Assembly: GCA_002342685.1 (NCBI GenBank) | Contig: DDQN01000075.1 | Coordinates: 1 to 14,034 of the forward strand | Direction of reading: 5' to 3' | DNA length: 14,034 nt | From: Vibrio sp. UBA2441 | GTDB taxonomy: Bacteria > Pseudomonadota > Gammaproteobacteria > Enterobacterales > Vibrionaceae | Translations under genes and position numbers: made by a program | The notes under the pieces: model-generated | The model's database searches: none | The model's input: only the letters and a program-made list of their open reading frames with translations | What the model was told of the DNA's origin: nothing | Part shown: one piece after another, positions 5,402 through 13,926 of the stretch | How the letters are laid out: each line of letters begins with the position of its first letter | How positions within the stretch are numbered: position 1 is the stretch's first letter

Positions 5402-6697
5402 TCCCAATTTAGTCAAGCTATTGCTGAATTAACTCTGAAGGTAAGAGAGGCAAAAGCACATGATATTAAGATCACACAAACTTTGGCTGTCGACCCAGAA
5501 TTAGAGTGCGTTGATTGGTTGGAAGCTCAACCCCACTTTCCTAAGTTTTATTGGCAATCCAGAGATACACGTGAAGAGGTTGTTGCTTTAGGCAAGGTAC
5601 ATACTTTTTCTGATCCTGCTCCAGCTTATACTATTTTGGCTAAAGGCCAAAGGATATGGGGTGGGAAGGCGTTTCAACGTGCTCAGGATACAGGCGATTT
5701 GTCCTTTTTTTTCCTTGCTCAGATAGAGTTAGTTCGCTTTGACCAATCATGGTCAATTAGCGTTAACCTGGCAGACAATAAAGAAGAAATAATTGCCGCG
5801 TTGAGCTCGTTATGTCTAGATGCTCCCACGTTAACGCCTATTTCAGTTCATACTGAGAATATTCAACATACACCTGAAAAAGTGACTTGGGATCGTCAGG
5901 TTAAAGATGTGCTTACTAAGATTGAACAGAAAGAGTTTAAGAAAGTCGTACTGGCTCGTGAAAGTCAGGTGAAATTAAGCGATACGATTTCTGCCGCTCA
6001 GTTGTTAAAAGCGAGCATAGAGAATAATCGTCATAGTTTTCACTTTTTGTTTGCATTGGACGCACAGCAGTGTTTCATAGGTTCAACACCGGAAAGACTT
6101 TATCGTCGAAACGGTCAAGAGCTTGAAACAGAGGCTTTAGCTGGCACGACCGGTCGTGGTGATAGCGCGCAAAAAGATCTGGAATTGGCTAACTGGTTGG
6201 CACAGGATAATAAAAATCTTACTGAAAACCAGTATGTGGTTGATGATATTGTTGAAAGGTTAACTCCGCACTCCGACAGTATACAAGCTCAGCAAGACGC
6301 TAGACTCATTCGTTTGAGCAAAGTACAACATTTAAAGCGTGAAATTTACTCTCATTTAAAACAGGGAGTGAATGGCGTACAGCTATTAGCCGCCTTGCAA
6401 CCTACGGCAGCAGTAGCAGGGCTTCCTCGTAAACAGGCCATGCAGTATATTTTGCAAAATCAACCGTTTTCACGTGGTTGGTACAGTGGCTCTATCGGTT
6501 ATATCAGTCATCAGAAAGCCGAGTTTTGCGTGGCGATTCGAAGTGCATTGGTTTGTGGCGATAAAGTGACATTGTATGCTGGTGCCGGTATTGTAAAAGG
6601 TTCACTGGCGGAATATGAATGGCAAGAGTTGGATAAGAAAATGTCCACGTTATTGAGTCTGATCCCAGAAAAGTCTTCGTTCGGAGTGGCGTCATGA
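5399..6697 (+). CDS. menF: Isochorismate synthase MenF
   Basis: Converts chorismate to isochorismate, the committed first step of menaquinone synthesis; cytosolic, Mg-dependent, chorismate-binding (anthranilate synthase component I-like) fold. The start is placed at TTG 5399; an in-frame ATG at 5351 would add 16 residues. Numbering from the TTG, recognisable blocks are FPKFYWQSR (about 47-55), RIWGGKAF, FKKVVLARES with Lys182 equivalent to the catalytic base Lys190 of E. coli, FIGSTPERLYRR, TEALAGTTGRG with the glutamate that acts as general acid, HLKREIYSHL, LQPTAAVAGLPR, SRGWYSGSIGYI, EFCVAIRSA and the Mg-binding YAGAGIVKGS. MenF is told from EntC-type enzymes by its long N-terminal domain and by being first in a men operon. 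The stop overlaps the menD start by 4 bases (ATGA). Confidence 0.94.
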   Translation: MSQFSQAIAELTLKVREAKAHDIKITQTLAVDPELECVDWLEAQPHFPKFYWQSRDTREEVVALGKVHTFSDPAPAYTILAKGQRIWGGKAFQRAQDTGDLSFFFLAQIELVRFDQSWSISVNLADNKEEIIAALSSLCLDAPTLTPISVHTENIQHTPEKVTWDRQVKDVLTKIEQKEFKKVVLARESQVKLSDTISAAQLLKASIENNRHSFHFLFALDAQQCFIGSTPERLYRRNGQELETEALAGTTGRGDSAQKDLELANWLAQDNKNLTENQYVVDDIVERLTPHSDSIQAQQDARLIRLSKVQHLKREIYSHLKQGVNGVQLLAALQPTAAVAGLPRKQAMQYILQNQPFSRGWYSGSIGYISHQKAEFCVAIRSALVCGDKVTLYAGAGIVKGSLAEYEWQELDKKMSTLLSLIPEKSSFGVAS

Positions 6698-8421
6698 TGA
6701 CGGACGTTAGGGATCAAGCAGTATTAAATCGTATTTGGTCTCAGTTGGTTTTAGAAGAACTTGTCCGTTTTGGCGTAGAGCATGTTTGTATCGCTCCAGG
6801 TTCTCGTTCCACACCACTGACGTTAGAAGCGGATGATAATAAACAGTTAACGATACATACTCATTTTGATGAGCGAGGGCTGGCTTTTCATGCGTTAGGA
6901 ATGGCAAAGGCAAGTCGTAAACCTGTCGCTATTGTTGTTACCTCTGGCACTGCTGTCGCAAATTTATTACCAGCTATTGCTGAGTCCGGTCTAACGGGAG
7001 AGCAATTAGTGGTTCTCACCGCGGACAGACCTATTGAGCTTATTGATTGCGGAGCAAATCAGGCGATTTCTCAAACGACGATTTTTTCACAACATATTAC
7101 TGACAGCCTGAACTTGCCTAGCCCAAATGAACAAGTTTCTCCTAGATGGCTGCTTACTTCGGTTGACCAGTTGATGCAAAAGCAGTCATCTGAGGGAGGA
7201 TCCGTTCATATTAACTTCCCGTTTCCTGAGCCTTTGTATTCTGAAACGCAAAAGTCCATTTATTCAGATTATCTTTCACCAGTTTCTCATTGGTACAAAA
7301 GTGCAGGTACTTACTCTTCCTGTATTCCTATTGCCGAAGGTGAGCCACCAGGTATTGCCTCTTTAGAGGAAAAGAAAGGTCTTATCATCATCGGGCAGAT
7401 GGACCTTTCCGAATCGGTGTTAATCAAGCGCTTTGCTGACAGACTGGGATGGCCTGTGGTTTGTGATCCACAGTCTGGAGCCTCTAGTACATGGCGTCAC
7501 TTTGATATGTGGTTACAAAATCAGAGTGCGAAGGAAGAGTTAGCGAAATGTGACTTAATACTGCAATTTGGCGCTCGGCTGGTTTCCAAGCGGCTTAATG
7601 CTTTTATCAATGCACATGCTGTTTCGACAGGTTGTTACTATTTGGTCTCAGCAGAGAAGAAAAGGTTAAATCCAGACCATTTACCTCAAATCCACTTACG
7701 TTCTGGCGCGACGGCTTGGCTACAGAAACAAACGGAGTTGCTAGGGGAAAAAAACAGCTTACATTTTGGATGGGCAAATCATGTTCAGCAGTTTTCAGAT
7801 CAGGTAACGCTGCTTGCACAACAGTTATTTTTACAGCAAAGTGATCAGCTATCTGAGTTGAATATCGCGTCTACGTTAGGTGACACGATAGGCTGCCATG
7901 ATCTGTTTATAGGTAATAGCCTGATTATCAGGCTTATCGATATGATTTCTAACCTGAAAGGCAACCGTGTTTATACTAATCGCGGCGCTTCGGGAATTGA
8001 TGGGTTAGTGGCGACTGGGGCTGGTGTTCTGAAAATAACACAGGAGCCGATGGCAATAGTAGTGGGAGATACGTCGCTCCTTTATGATCTAAACTCTCTT
8101 TCATTATTCAGAACAATAGATGTGCCTGTGGTTATTTTGGTATGTAATAATGATGGTGGCGCTATTTTTGACTTGCTGCCGGTTCCTGAGCAAAAGAGAC
8201 AGAACTTGTATCAAATGCCACATGGATATCAATTTCAGCATGCCGCACTACAATTTAATTTAGCGTATCTAAACCCAGGCTCTATGGAAGAGTTAGTTAT
8301 GGCTACCCAAGCGCACCTCAAGCAGGGTAGCGGAGCCCTGCTTCTTGAGGTTAACACACTCCCTGGTGATGCCTCTTCCGATATAAAAAAACTAGTGAAA
8401 CAAGTACATGCTATCCACTAG
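6694..8421 (+). CDS. menD: 2-succinyl-5-enolpyruvyl-6-hydroxy-3-cyclohexene-1-carboxylate synthase MenD
   Basis: Thiamine-diphosphate enzyme that decarboxylates 2-oxoglutarate and adds the succinyl-semialdehyde unit to isochorismate, giving SEPHCHC. It has 575 residues against 556 in E. coli. Visible parts: isochorismate-binding APGSRSTPL (residues 34-42), HFDERGLAFHALGMAK with Glu60 equivalent to the cofactor-activating Glu55 of E. coli, TSGTAVANLLPAIAES, VLTADRPIELIDCGANQAI, NRGASGIDG, and the ThDP/Mg motif that begins VVGDTSLLYDLNSL and ends with CNNDGGAIFDLLP near 485-500. ATG at 6694 overlaps the menF stop; a second ATG follows at once at 6697, so either may be used. Its 3' end overlaps menH by 14 bases. 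The gene looks intact and typical. Confidence 0.96.
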   Translation: MMTDVRDQAVLNRIWSQLVLEELVRFGVEHVCIAPGSRSTPLTLEADDNKQLTIHTHFDERGLAFHALGMAKASRKPVAIVVTSGTAVANLLPAIAESGLTGEQLVVLTADRPIELIDCGANQAISQTTIFSQHITDSLNLPSPNEQVSPRWLLTSVDQLMQKQSSEGGSVHINFPFPEPLYSETQKSIYSDYLSPVSHWYKSAGTYSSCIPIAEGEPPGIASLEEKKGLIIIGQMDLSESVLIKRFADRLGWPVVCDPQSGASSTWRHFDMWLQNQSAKEELAKCDLILQFGARLVSKRLNAFINAHAVSTGCYYLVSAEKKRLNPDHLPQIHLRSGATAWLQKQTELLGEKNSLHFGWANHVQQFSDQVTLLAQQLFLQQSDQLSELNIASTLGDTIGCHDLFIGNSLIIRLIDMISNLKGNRVYTNRGASGIDGLVATGAGVLKITQEPMAIVVGDTSLLYDLNSLSLFRTIDVPVVILVCNNDGGAIFDLLPVPEQKRQNLYQMPHGYQFQHAALQFNLAYLNPGSMEELVMATQAHLKQGSGALLLEVNTLPGDASSDIKKLVKQVHAIH

Positions 8422-9241
8422 ATTGCTTCCAGCAGCTGTGCACACAGATAAACCAACACTGGTTTTTTTGCATGGATTGCTTGGTGGCGGTGATGATTGG
8501 AAATTGGTGCTGCCTTATATTACGGTTCATGACTGCCTGCTTATCGATTTGCCGGGGCATGGTGGTAGCGTTGATACGTTAATTAACGGATATGATAGTG
8601 TTTGCAAGTTAATTTCTGAGTCTATTCGCCAATCACTGCCCCCCGCAGCCCCCATTGTAATTATTGGCTATTCACTAGGTGCTAGGCTAGCAATGTATGG
8701 TTTGTCATACGGCCAGTTTAATAGCTTAAATGTGATTGGATATATGGTAGAGGCAGGCAATTTTGGCCTCGTTGATGAGAAAGGGAGACAATGCCGTCTA
8801 CAAAATGATCAGGCATGGGCAACTCGTTTTGCGCATCAACCGATTAAAGATGTATTAGAAAAGTGGTATTGCCAACCCGTCTTCTCGTCGTTGAGTGAGG
8901 TTCAGAGGCTAGCACTGATTCAGGAGCGTAAAAAAAATAACGGTAAAGCTGTGGCGAATATGTTGATGGCAACTTCGTTAGCAAAACAACCATATTTGCT
9001 GGATAAATTAATGTCCAGCAATGCTTTGATTCACTACATTTGTGGTGAGAAAGACAATAAATTTTCCGAGTTAGCTAAGCTAAGCGGGCTCTCTTTTACC
9101 AAAGTGAAAGAGGCAGGACATAATGTACATCATGAGCAACCAGCCCGGTTTGCTACGCTAATTCAACAACAAACAAATCTATTTTTAGATACAAGTACAG
9201 AAAGTGGAATAAATCATGGCAAGAACAGTCGGAATTACTGA
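8408..9241 (+). CDS. menH: 2-succinyl-6-hydroxy-2,4-cyclohexadiene-1-carboxylate synthase MenH
   Basis: Eliminates pyruvate from SEPHCHC to give SHCHC; alpha/beta-hydrolase fold, cytosolic. Features: oxyanion region FLHGLLGGGDDW (residues 20-31), LIDLPGHGGS, nucleophile elbow GYSLGARLAMYG with Ser89, GEKDNKF with Asp216, and EAGHNVHHEQP with His238. These three match the Ser86-Asp210-His232 triad of E. coli. The length is 277 residues against 252 in E. coli; the extra is mainly a polar C-terminal tail after the hydrolase core (TSTESGINHGKNSRNY), encoded where the gene overlaps menB by 26 bases. VEAGNFGL replaces the VEGGHPGL of E. coli. The start at 8408 lies inside menD; no strong separate ribosome site is seen, which suggests translational coupling to menD. 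Confidence 0.92.
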   Translation: MLSTRLLPAAVHTDKPTLVFLHGLLGGGDDWKLVLPYITVHDCLLIDLPGHGGSVDTLINGYDSVCKLISESIRQSLPPAAPIVIIGYSLGARLAMYGLSYGQFNSLNVIGYMVEAGNFGLVDEKGRQCRLQNDQAWATRFAHQPIKDVLEKWYCQPVFSSLSEVQRLALIQERKKNNGKAVANMLMATSLAKQPYLLDKLMSSNALIHYICGEKDNKFSELAKLSGLSFTKVKEAGHNVHHEQPARFATLIQQQTNLFLDTSTESGINHGKNSRNY

Positions 9242-10082
9242 AGAAGAACTATACGCCCCCGTTAACTGGGAAGATTGCAGTTCAGAGTACGAGGATATCC
9301 ATTACCATAAATCTGTTGATGGTATTGCAAAAATTACTATCGCTCGTCCTCAGGTACGAAATGCATTTAGGCCTCAAACCGTAACTGAGATGATGAAAGC
9401 GCTCGCTGATGCGAGATATGATGAGCAAGTCGGTGTCATTATTCTTACCGGGTTAGGAGAGGATGCCTTCTGTTCTGGTGGTGACCAGAAAATACGTGGC
9501 GACTATGGCGGTTATCGTGATGAAGACGGAACACATCACTTGAATGTTCTTGATTTCCAACGTCAAATTCGTACCTGTCCTAAGCCAGTTATAGCCGCTG
9601 TAGCAGGTTATGCCGTGGGTGGTGGTCATGTGCTGCATATGATGTGTGATTTAACTATCGCAGCTGAAAATGCGCAGTTTGGACAAACTGGCCCTAAAGT
9701 AGGCTCATTTGACGGTGGTTGGGGTGCATCTTATATGGCTCGGATTGTGGGTCAGAAAAAAGCTCGTGAAATTTGGTTCCTTTGTCGTTTTTATGACGCT
9801 CAGGAAGCGGTAGATATGGGGCTGGTTAATACGGTTGTTCCTGTTGCTGAACTTGAAAAAGAGACGATTCGTTGGTGTCGTGAAGTACTGCAACATAGCC
9901 CTATGGCACTGCGCTGTTTAAAAGCGGCTTTGAATGCAGATTGTGATGGTCAGGCTGGCTTGCAGGAATTGGCTGGCAACGCAACCATGATGTTCTATAT
10001 GACAGAAGAAGGGCAGGAAGGTCGTAATTCATTTAATGAAAAGCGACGTCCAGACTTTTCTAAGTTTCCACGCAATCCTTAA
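9216..10082 (+). CDS. menB: 1,4-dihydroxy-2-naphthoyl-CoA synthase MenB
   Basis: Closes the second ring by converting o-succinylbenzoyl-CoA to 1,4-dihydroxy-2-naphthoyl-CoA; crotonase-superfamily enzyme, hexameric in known homologues. It has 288 residues against 285 in E. coli and is the most conserved protein here. Blocks: DGIAKITIARPQVRNAFRPQ, FCSGGDQKIRGDYGGY (oxyanion and substrate loop), LNVLDFQRQIRTCPKPVIAA, VGGGHVLHMMCDLTIAAENA, QTGPKVGSFDGGWGASYMAR (bicarbonate-dependent type I MenB pattern with the conserved Trp), ARALKAALNADCDG-like SPMALRCLKAALNADCDG, and a terminal RRPDFSKFPRNP. The start at 9216 is 26 bases inside menH and matches the expected N-terminus (LYAPVNWEDCS near residue 12). 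A 194-base gap separates it from menC. Confidence 0.97.
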   Translation: MARTVGITEEELYAPVNWEDCSSEYEDIHYHKSVDGIAKITIARPQVRNAFRPQTVTEMMKALADARYDEQVGVIILTGLGEDAFCSGGDQKIRGDYGGYRDEDGTHHLNVLDFQRQIRTCPKPVIAAVAGYAVGGGHVLHMMCDLTIAAENAQFGQTGPKVGSFDGGWGASYMARIVGQKKAREIWFLCRFYDAQEAVDMGLVNTVVPVAELEKETIRWCREVLQHSPMALRCLKAALNADCDGQAGLQELAGNATMMFYMTEEGQEGRNSFNEKRRPDFSKFPRNP

Positions 10083-10104
10083 TTTATATGATTGAATACG
10101 ACAT

Positions 10105-10134
10105 TGCAGCGCCATTTGTTTAAACGGCGCTGCA
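10105..10134. terminator. GC-rich hairpin after menB (partial terminator or mRNA structure)
   Basis: TGCAGCGCC (10105-10113) pairs perfectly with GGCGCTGCA (10126-10134) around a 12-base loop that contains the palindrome GTTTAAAC. It begins 23 bases after the menB stop. No T run follows on either strand, so it is not a canonical intrinsic terminator. It may stabilise or process the mRNA, or give partial termination before menC-menE. Confidence 0.5.
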
Positions 10135-10276
10135 CTTTCGGTTATTGCCAACATAAAAAAAATACTAATAACCTGAAGTATGTCGTAGTAAATGAGCCTA
10201 TATCGCCTAAGCTTATTGCTTGGAAATATGTTGATGAATAGGCATTTACAACACTTTAACCTAGGAATTCCCCCCA

Positions 10277-11269
10277 ATGCGCCAAGCAAAATTATATAAA
10301 TATCAACTTCCTATGGATAGCGGGGTCATACTCCGTGATAACAGACTTACCCAAAGAGAAGGGTGGATTGTTGAGCTAACTGAGGCGGATAGAACGGCTT
10401 ACGGTGAGATCGCGCCATTACCTGGTTTTAGCCATGAGTCGACAGAAGAAGCCGGCATTCAGGCTCAGGCTCAGATAGAACTCTGGGTTGCCGGTGCTAG
10501 TATCGATTTTGATGCCCTGTTCCCATCGGTAGCGTTTGGTCTTTCTATGGCTGAACTGGAGTTAAAACAAGGCTTACCAGAGCAAGGTAATTATACAGGA
10601 GCCCCACTTTGCACGGGTGACCCAGATGATTTATTGCCAGTTTTGGCAGCCATGCCAACAGAAAATAAAGTAGCTAAAATAAAAGTTGGATTATACGAAC
10701 CCATTCGGGACGGAATGATTACGAACTTGTTTTTGGAAACGATTCCTGATTTAAAGCTTAGGTTGGATGCAAACCGTGCATGGACAATAGAGAAAGCGGA
10801 AAAATTTGCTTCCTATATAAATCCGTCTTATCGCCAGCGTATAGAGTTTGTTGAAGAACCGTGTCTTAAGCCGGGAGACAGTTTTACCTTTGCTATTGAT
10901 ACAGGCATTGCTATCGCTTGGGATGAAACACTTCAAGATGCTGTGAAAGCACCTGATTTCGATCTTGGTCATATGACTGGCGCGAAGGTCATTATTATTA
11001 AACCTACATTAATTGGTTCGGTGGAGCGATGTGTTGCGTTGACAGCCGAAGCTAATCGGTTGGGCATATCGGTGGTGATAAGCTCAAGCCTAGAGTCTAG
11101 TTTAGGCCTATGTCAATTAGCGCGCATGGCACAATGGCTTACTCCAAATACGATTCCCGGTCTGGACACTATTAAAATGTTTGCCGCTCAACTGCAGACG
11201 CCTTGGCCAGACTGTGATTTACCGATAGAACTGCTGGTGGATCAATCTATTTTTTGGCAGAGCGAGTAA
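10277..11269 (+). CDS. menC: o-Succinylbenzoate synthase MenC
   Basis: Dehydrates SHCHC to o-succinylbenzoate; enolase-superfamily (muconate-lactonising subgroup) enzyme needing Mg. It has 330 residues against 320 in E. coli. The N-terminal capping domain includes YGEIAPLPGFSHES (about 42-55). The barrel carries AKIKVGLYEPIRDGM with Lys134 and Lys136 (catalytic lysine motif KxK), LRLDANRAW with metal ligand Asp164, EFVEEPC with Glu193, AWDETLQD with Asp216, and the opposite-face lysine in IIIKPTLIGS (Lys242). The catalytic set is therefore complete. An AGGA at 10263-10266 is about 10 bases before ATG. It is separated from menB by an unusually long gap for this cluster but directly abuts menE: its TAA ends at 11269 and the menE ATG begins at 11270. 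Confidence 0.95.
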   Translation: MRQAKLYKYQLPMDSGVILRDNRLTQREGWIVELTEADRTAYGEIAPLPGFSHESTEEAGIQAQAQIELWVAGASIDFDALFPSVAFGLSMAELELKQGLPEQGNYTGAPLCTGDPDDLLPVLAAMPTENKVAKIKVGLYEPIRDGMITNLFLETIPDLKLRLDANRAWTIEKAEKFASYINPSYRQRIEFVEEPCLKPGDSFTFAIDTGIAIAWDETLQDAVKAPDFDLGHMTGAKVIIIKPTLIGSVERCVALTAEANRLGISVVISSSLESSLGLCQLARMAQWLTPNTIPGLDTIKMFAAQLQTPWPDCDLPIELLVDQSIFWQSE

Positions 11270-12688
11270 ATGGAAGCGGCGCTTTATTTATTATCTCAAT
11301 GGGCGAAACAGAGATCAGATGTTATCGCCCTGGAAACCCCAAACAAGAATTACAGCTGGAAACAGTTGAATCATAGAGTTAATCAACTAAGTCAGAGACT
11401 GATGGAGCAACAACTTCAGTCTGGTGATGTGTTGGCTTGTGTCTCAAAAAATAGTGTGGACTTTGTCCTTATTTATCTTGCTTGCGTTCGGTTGGGCGTT
11501 ATTCCTGCATTAATTTCACCTCAACCCTATGCGCAGCTAGAGAAAAAGCTGACTCAATTGAATTGCCATCACATTTGGCTTGGTGAAGGTAGCGCAGAAT
11601 ATTGCGACTACGAGACTACAGAAAAGCTTGATAGGTTAAATCGGATCGTGCTTTCTGTGCCTGATTCTGTTCATGCTTTAAATAATGTCGATCTAAACGT
11701 GTCTCAACCTATTGTGAGTTTGGTCTTTACGTCTGGTTCGACAGGTAACCCAAAGGCGGTCGCACATAGTATTGAGAACCATCTAAAGTCCGCCGAAGGC
11801 CTACTCAAAGAGTTTCACTACCAATGTGATGATTTATGGTTATTGAGTTTGCCTATGTTTCACGTTTCGGGCTTAGCGATAATATGGCGCTGGTTGAGTG
11901 TTGGGGGTGGGCTTAAAATAGGGAAGGGTGAAAGCCTTGCTACCGATTTACAAGGTGTTACGCATGTTTCTTTAGTTCCCACCCAGCTGAAAAGATTACT
12001 GGATTCCGGTATGGAGTTATCACTCACTCATGTTCTGCTTGGTGGCAGTGATATTCCTGTGGAATTAGCGCTTCAAGCAAAAGCACAAGGAATAGATACC
12101 TGGCTTGGTTATGGAATGACAGAGGCAGCCTCTACTGTTACAGCGAAGTCAGTAGATGGGAAGCAAGGGGTAGGTAAGATATTAGCGAATCGAAAGGTAA
12201 AAGTAGAAAATAAGCTCATATATATAGGGGGTGAAACACTGGCTATGGGATATTTTAACCGCGGTGTATTGGACCCGATTACGCAATATGGGTGGTTTGA
12301 CTCTAGAGATCTTGGTGAGTGGGATGCTGACCAGTTGCTTATTCTTGGCCGGACAGATAATCAATTTATTTCAGGTGGAGAGAATATTCACTGCGAAGAG
12401 ATAGAGTCGATACTTCGTCAGAGCCCGGACGTCTCGGCTGTTTTTGTTGTTCCTGTATGTGATAAGGAATTTGGCTCTCGCCCTGTAGCACTTATTGCTT
12501 GTCCTGAAGAGCTAAACATTGCGCAATATAAGTCGCTGGTGTCTTCTCAATTAGAAAAATTCAAATGGCCTATTGAGTATCTAAAACTACCCGAGTCACT
12601 TTTGTTTGCAAGTGGGATAAAAATCTCCCGGTATGATGTAAAAAAGTGGTTCAAAGAATCCCAGCACAAGTATCAATTAGTTATTTGA
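11270..12688 (+). CDS. menE: o-Succinylbenzoate-CoA ligase MenE
   Basis: Activates o-succinylbenzoate with ATP and coenzyme A in two steps through an acyl-adenylate, producing the substrate of MenB; ANL-superfamily ligase, cytosolic. It has 472 residues against 451 in E. coli. Motifs: phosphate loop LVFTSGSTGNPKAVAHS (151-167), LSLPMFHVSGLAIIWR, LLGGSDIP, adenine/acyl motif GYGMTEAAS (280-288), Asp347 in WFDSRDLGEW (ribose binding), hinge LGRTDNQFISGGENIHCEEIE (from about 359), and the C-terminal adenylation lysine in SGIKISRYDVKKWF (Lys451). It starts immediately after the menC TAA with no good ribosome site of its own (GAGCGAG is the nearest purine run), so translation probably depends on menC. 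It is the last recognised gene of the menaquinone cluster. Confidence 0.95.
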   Translation: MEAALYLLSQWAKQRSDVIALETPNKNYSWKQLNHRVNQLSQRLMEQQLQSGDVLACVSKNSVDFVLIYLACVRLGVIPALISPQPYAQLEKKLTQLNCHHIWLGEGSAEYCDYETTEKLDRLNRIVLSVPDSVHALNNVDLNVSQPIVSLVFTSGSTGNPKAVAHSIENHLKSAEGLLKEFHYQCDDLWLLSLPMFHVSGLAIIWRWLSVGGGLKIGKGESLATDLQGVTHVSLVPTQLKRLLDSGMELSLTHVLLGGSDIPVELALQAKAQGIDTWLGYGMTEAASTVTAKSVDGKQGVGKILANRKVKVENKLIYIGGETLAMGYFNRGVLDPITQYGWFDSRDLGEWDADQLLILGRTDNQFISGGENIHCEEIESILRQSPDVSAVFVVPVCDKEFGSRPVALIACPEELNIAQYKSLVSSQLEKFKWPIEYLKLPESLLFASGIKISRYDVKKWFKESQHKYQLVI

Positions 12689-12719
12689 TAGTCCAAAACT
12701 GAATTTCTTCTTCTTGTGC

Positions 12720-12757
12720 ATCTGGCTAGTATTATGGCTATCACAGATTAGCCAGAT
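12720..12757 (+). promoter_or_regulatory. Alternative hairpins ahead of a small ORF, after menE
   Basis: TAGCCAGAT (12749-12757) pairs perfectly over 9 bp with ATCTGGCTA (12720-12728). Its TAGCCA part can instead pair with a second TGGCTA at 12735-12740 (6 bp, 8-base loop). The two pairings exclude each other. The shared arm ends 5 bases before the ATG at 12763, where a ribosome site would sit. No T run follows, so it is not a classic menE terminator. Confidence 0.4.
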
Positions 12758-12762
12758 TAAAC

Positions 12763-12909
12763 ATGAAGTTATTATTGTTACTTTTAGTGACAACATTGGT
12801 TGTCATTGCTACCTCTACTGATGGACTTATTAAAGCGATTGTTGAACTTTCTGCCTTTGCCACTATTGTCTATTTTTTATTTAGATTACCTCGTAGTTCT
12901 CAAACCTGA
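12763..12909 (+). CDS. Putative 48-residue membrane miniprotein, function unknown
   Basis: An ORF of 48 codons in the 237-base gap between menE and the convergent transporter gene. The protein begins MKLLLLLLVTTLVVIATS (first hydrophobic segment, about residues 2-17). A short polar turn TDGLIK follows, then a second hydrophobic segment ELSAFATIVYFLF (about 28-40), and a basic tail RLPRSSQT. This is a two-helix hairpin architecture; a signal peptide for the first segment is less likely because the remainder is also a membrane helix. No Shine-Dalgarno of note is present, which lowers confidence, and the region upstream is hairpin-forming. It lies on the same strand 74 bases after menE and may be read from the men transcript. 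I do not recognise a family. Chance is possible, since T-rich DNA favours hydrophobic codons. Confidence 0.45.
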   Translation: MKLLLLLLVTTLVVIATSTDGLIKAIVELSAFATIVYFLFRLPRSSQT

Positions 12910-12925
12910 GGTAGTCTGAATGTTG

Positions 12926-13873
12926 TTACGCCAATAGCAACCAGCTGAGAGAAATAACCGAAATCATTATCCAGAGCGAAATACCAAATAAGAGAGGTTT
13001 TGCTCCCGCCGCTTTCAATTTTTCTACCGAAATACCACACCCAATTAAAAATAGACAAAGTACTAGCGTCTGTTTAGCTATGGTGAATATGCCATTATAA
13101 ATATCCTCAAATTGCGGTAAGTAATCACTTACTAAGATCGCCGCACAATAAAATAAGATGAAGTATGGAATGGTAATTTTGTTATTGTCATTCTTAAACA
13201 AAAAAGCGCTGACAAAAGCGACCGGAATTATCCATAAAGCTCTGGCCAGTTTTAACGTGGTTGCCGTCGTTAATGCTTCCTCACCGTAAGCAGAAGCGGC
13301 ACCAACAACCGAAGAGGTATCATGGATAGCAATGGCAGCCCATGTACCGAAAGTTTGTTGGTCGAGGCCTAGGCTATGCCCGATGACAGGAAAGATAAAC
13401 AGAGCGATAGAGTTAAGAACAAAGACGGTGGCCAATGCTAAGCCAGTCTGTTCATCGTTGGCTTTAATCGCTGGCGATACGGCAGCAATAGCGCTACCTC
13501 CACAGATGGACGTTCCCGCTGCAATGAGGTAACCAGTGTGTTTATCCAGTCCTATTCTCCTGGTAACGAGCGAACCAATAACAAGGGTACCTAATATAGT
13601 GGCGATGATCAGGCCTATGCCATCGCTGGTTACGGCTAATGCTTGCTGAAAGTGAATACCAAAACCAAGTCCTACGATCGAATAAGCTAATAACTTTTTT
13701 GTTAACTTTGCGATGGGAACGTGCTTAGGCACATAACCTAGGCTGGATAGCAGAAAGCCAATGATTAGTGCACTTGGAGATGAAATCCAAGGTGTTAAGC
13801 AAAATAAGCCCGCTAGAATAAAAATAGTTTGTTTTGTTTTCATATCAATCGTTGCTGTATAAAGTTGCCTCAT
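12926..13873 (-). CDS. YeiH/UPF0324-family membrane protein (putative sulfate exporter family)
   Basis: An integral inner-membrane protein of 315 residues with about ten hydrophobic segments, for example FILAGLFCLTPWI, ALIIGFLLSSLGYV, LLAYSIVGLGFGI, GLIIATILGTLVIGSLV, LATVFVLNSIALFIFPVIG, LWIIPVAFVSAFLF, ITIPYFILFYCAAILV, TLVLCLFLIGCGI and PLLFGISLWIMISVISLSWLLLA. Family hallmarks are AAGTSICGGSAIAAVSPAI and AAIAIHDTSSVVGAASAYG, both typical of YeiH-like proteins that databases label putative sulfate exporters. Substrate is not shown by the sequence. Start choice is uncertain: ATG at 13873 gives MRQLYTATID before a second ATG at 13843 (MKTKQTIF, 305 residues), which fits the usual N-terminus better; neither has a clear ribosome site. 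It is convergent with the menE end and probably monocistronic. In many genomes a LysR-type regulator lies next to this family, but none is visible here. Confidence 0.87.
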   Translation of the reverse strand: MRQLYTATIDMKTKQTIFILAGLFCLTPWISSPSALIIGFLLSSLGYVPKHVPIAKLTKKLLAYSIVGLGFGIHFQQALAVTSDGIGLIIATILGTLVIGSLVTRRIGLDKHTGYLIAAGTSICGGSAIAAVSPAIKANDEQTGLALATVFVLNSIALFIFPVIGHSLGLDQQTFGTWAAIAIHDTSSVVGAASAYGEEALTTATTLKLARALWIIPVAFVSAFLFKNDNNKITIPYFILFYCAAILVSDYLPQFEDIYNGIFTIAKQTLVLCLFLIGCGISVEKLKAAGAKPLLFGISLWIMISVISLSWLLLA

Positions 13874-13926
13874 AGTAACGCAACATTACGGTTTAGTATG
13901 TCTAATCTTTATTAACAAGATGTTCG

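Noticed and set aside
6504..6913. Several minus-strand open frames across the menF-menD junction
   Set aside because: All are antisense to conserved parts of MenF and MenD and resemble no known protein.
10029..10289. Minus-strand open frame of 86 codons over the menB-menC gap
   Set aside because: It begins in menC and ends inside menB, has no ribosome site worth noting, and its peptide looks like a chance translation of AT-rich DNA.
12887..12913. TACCTC/GAGGTA inverted repeat at the end of the small ORF as a menE/transporter terminator
   Set aside because: Only 6 bp with a 15-base loop and no T run on either strand; too weak to call.
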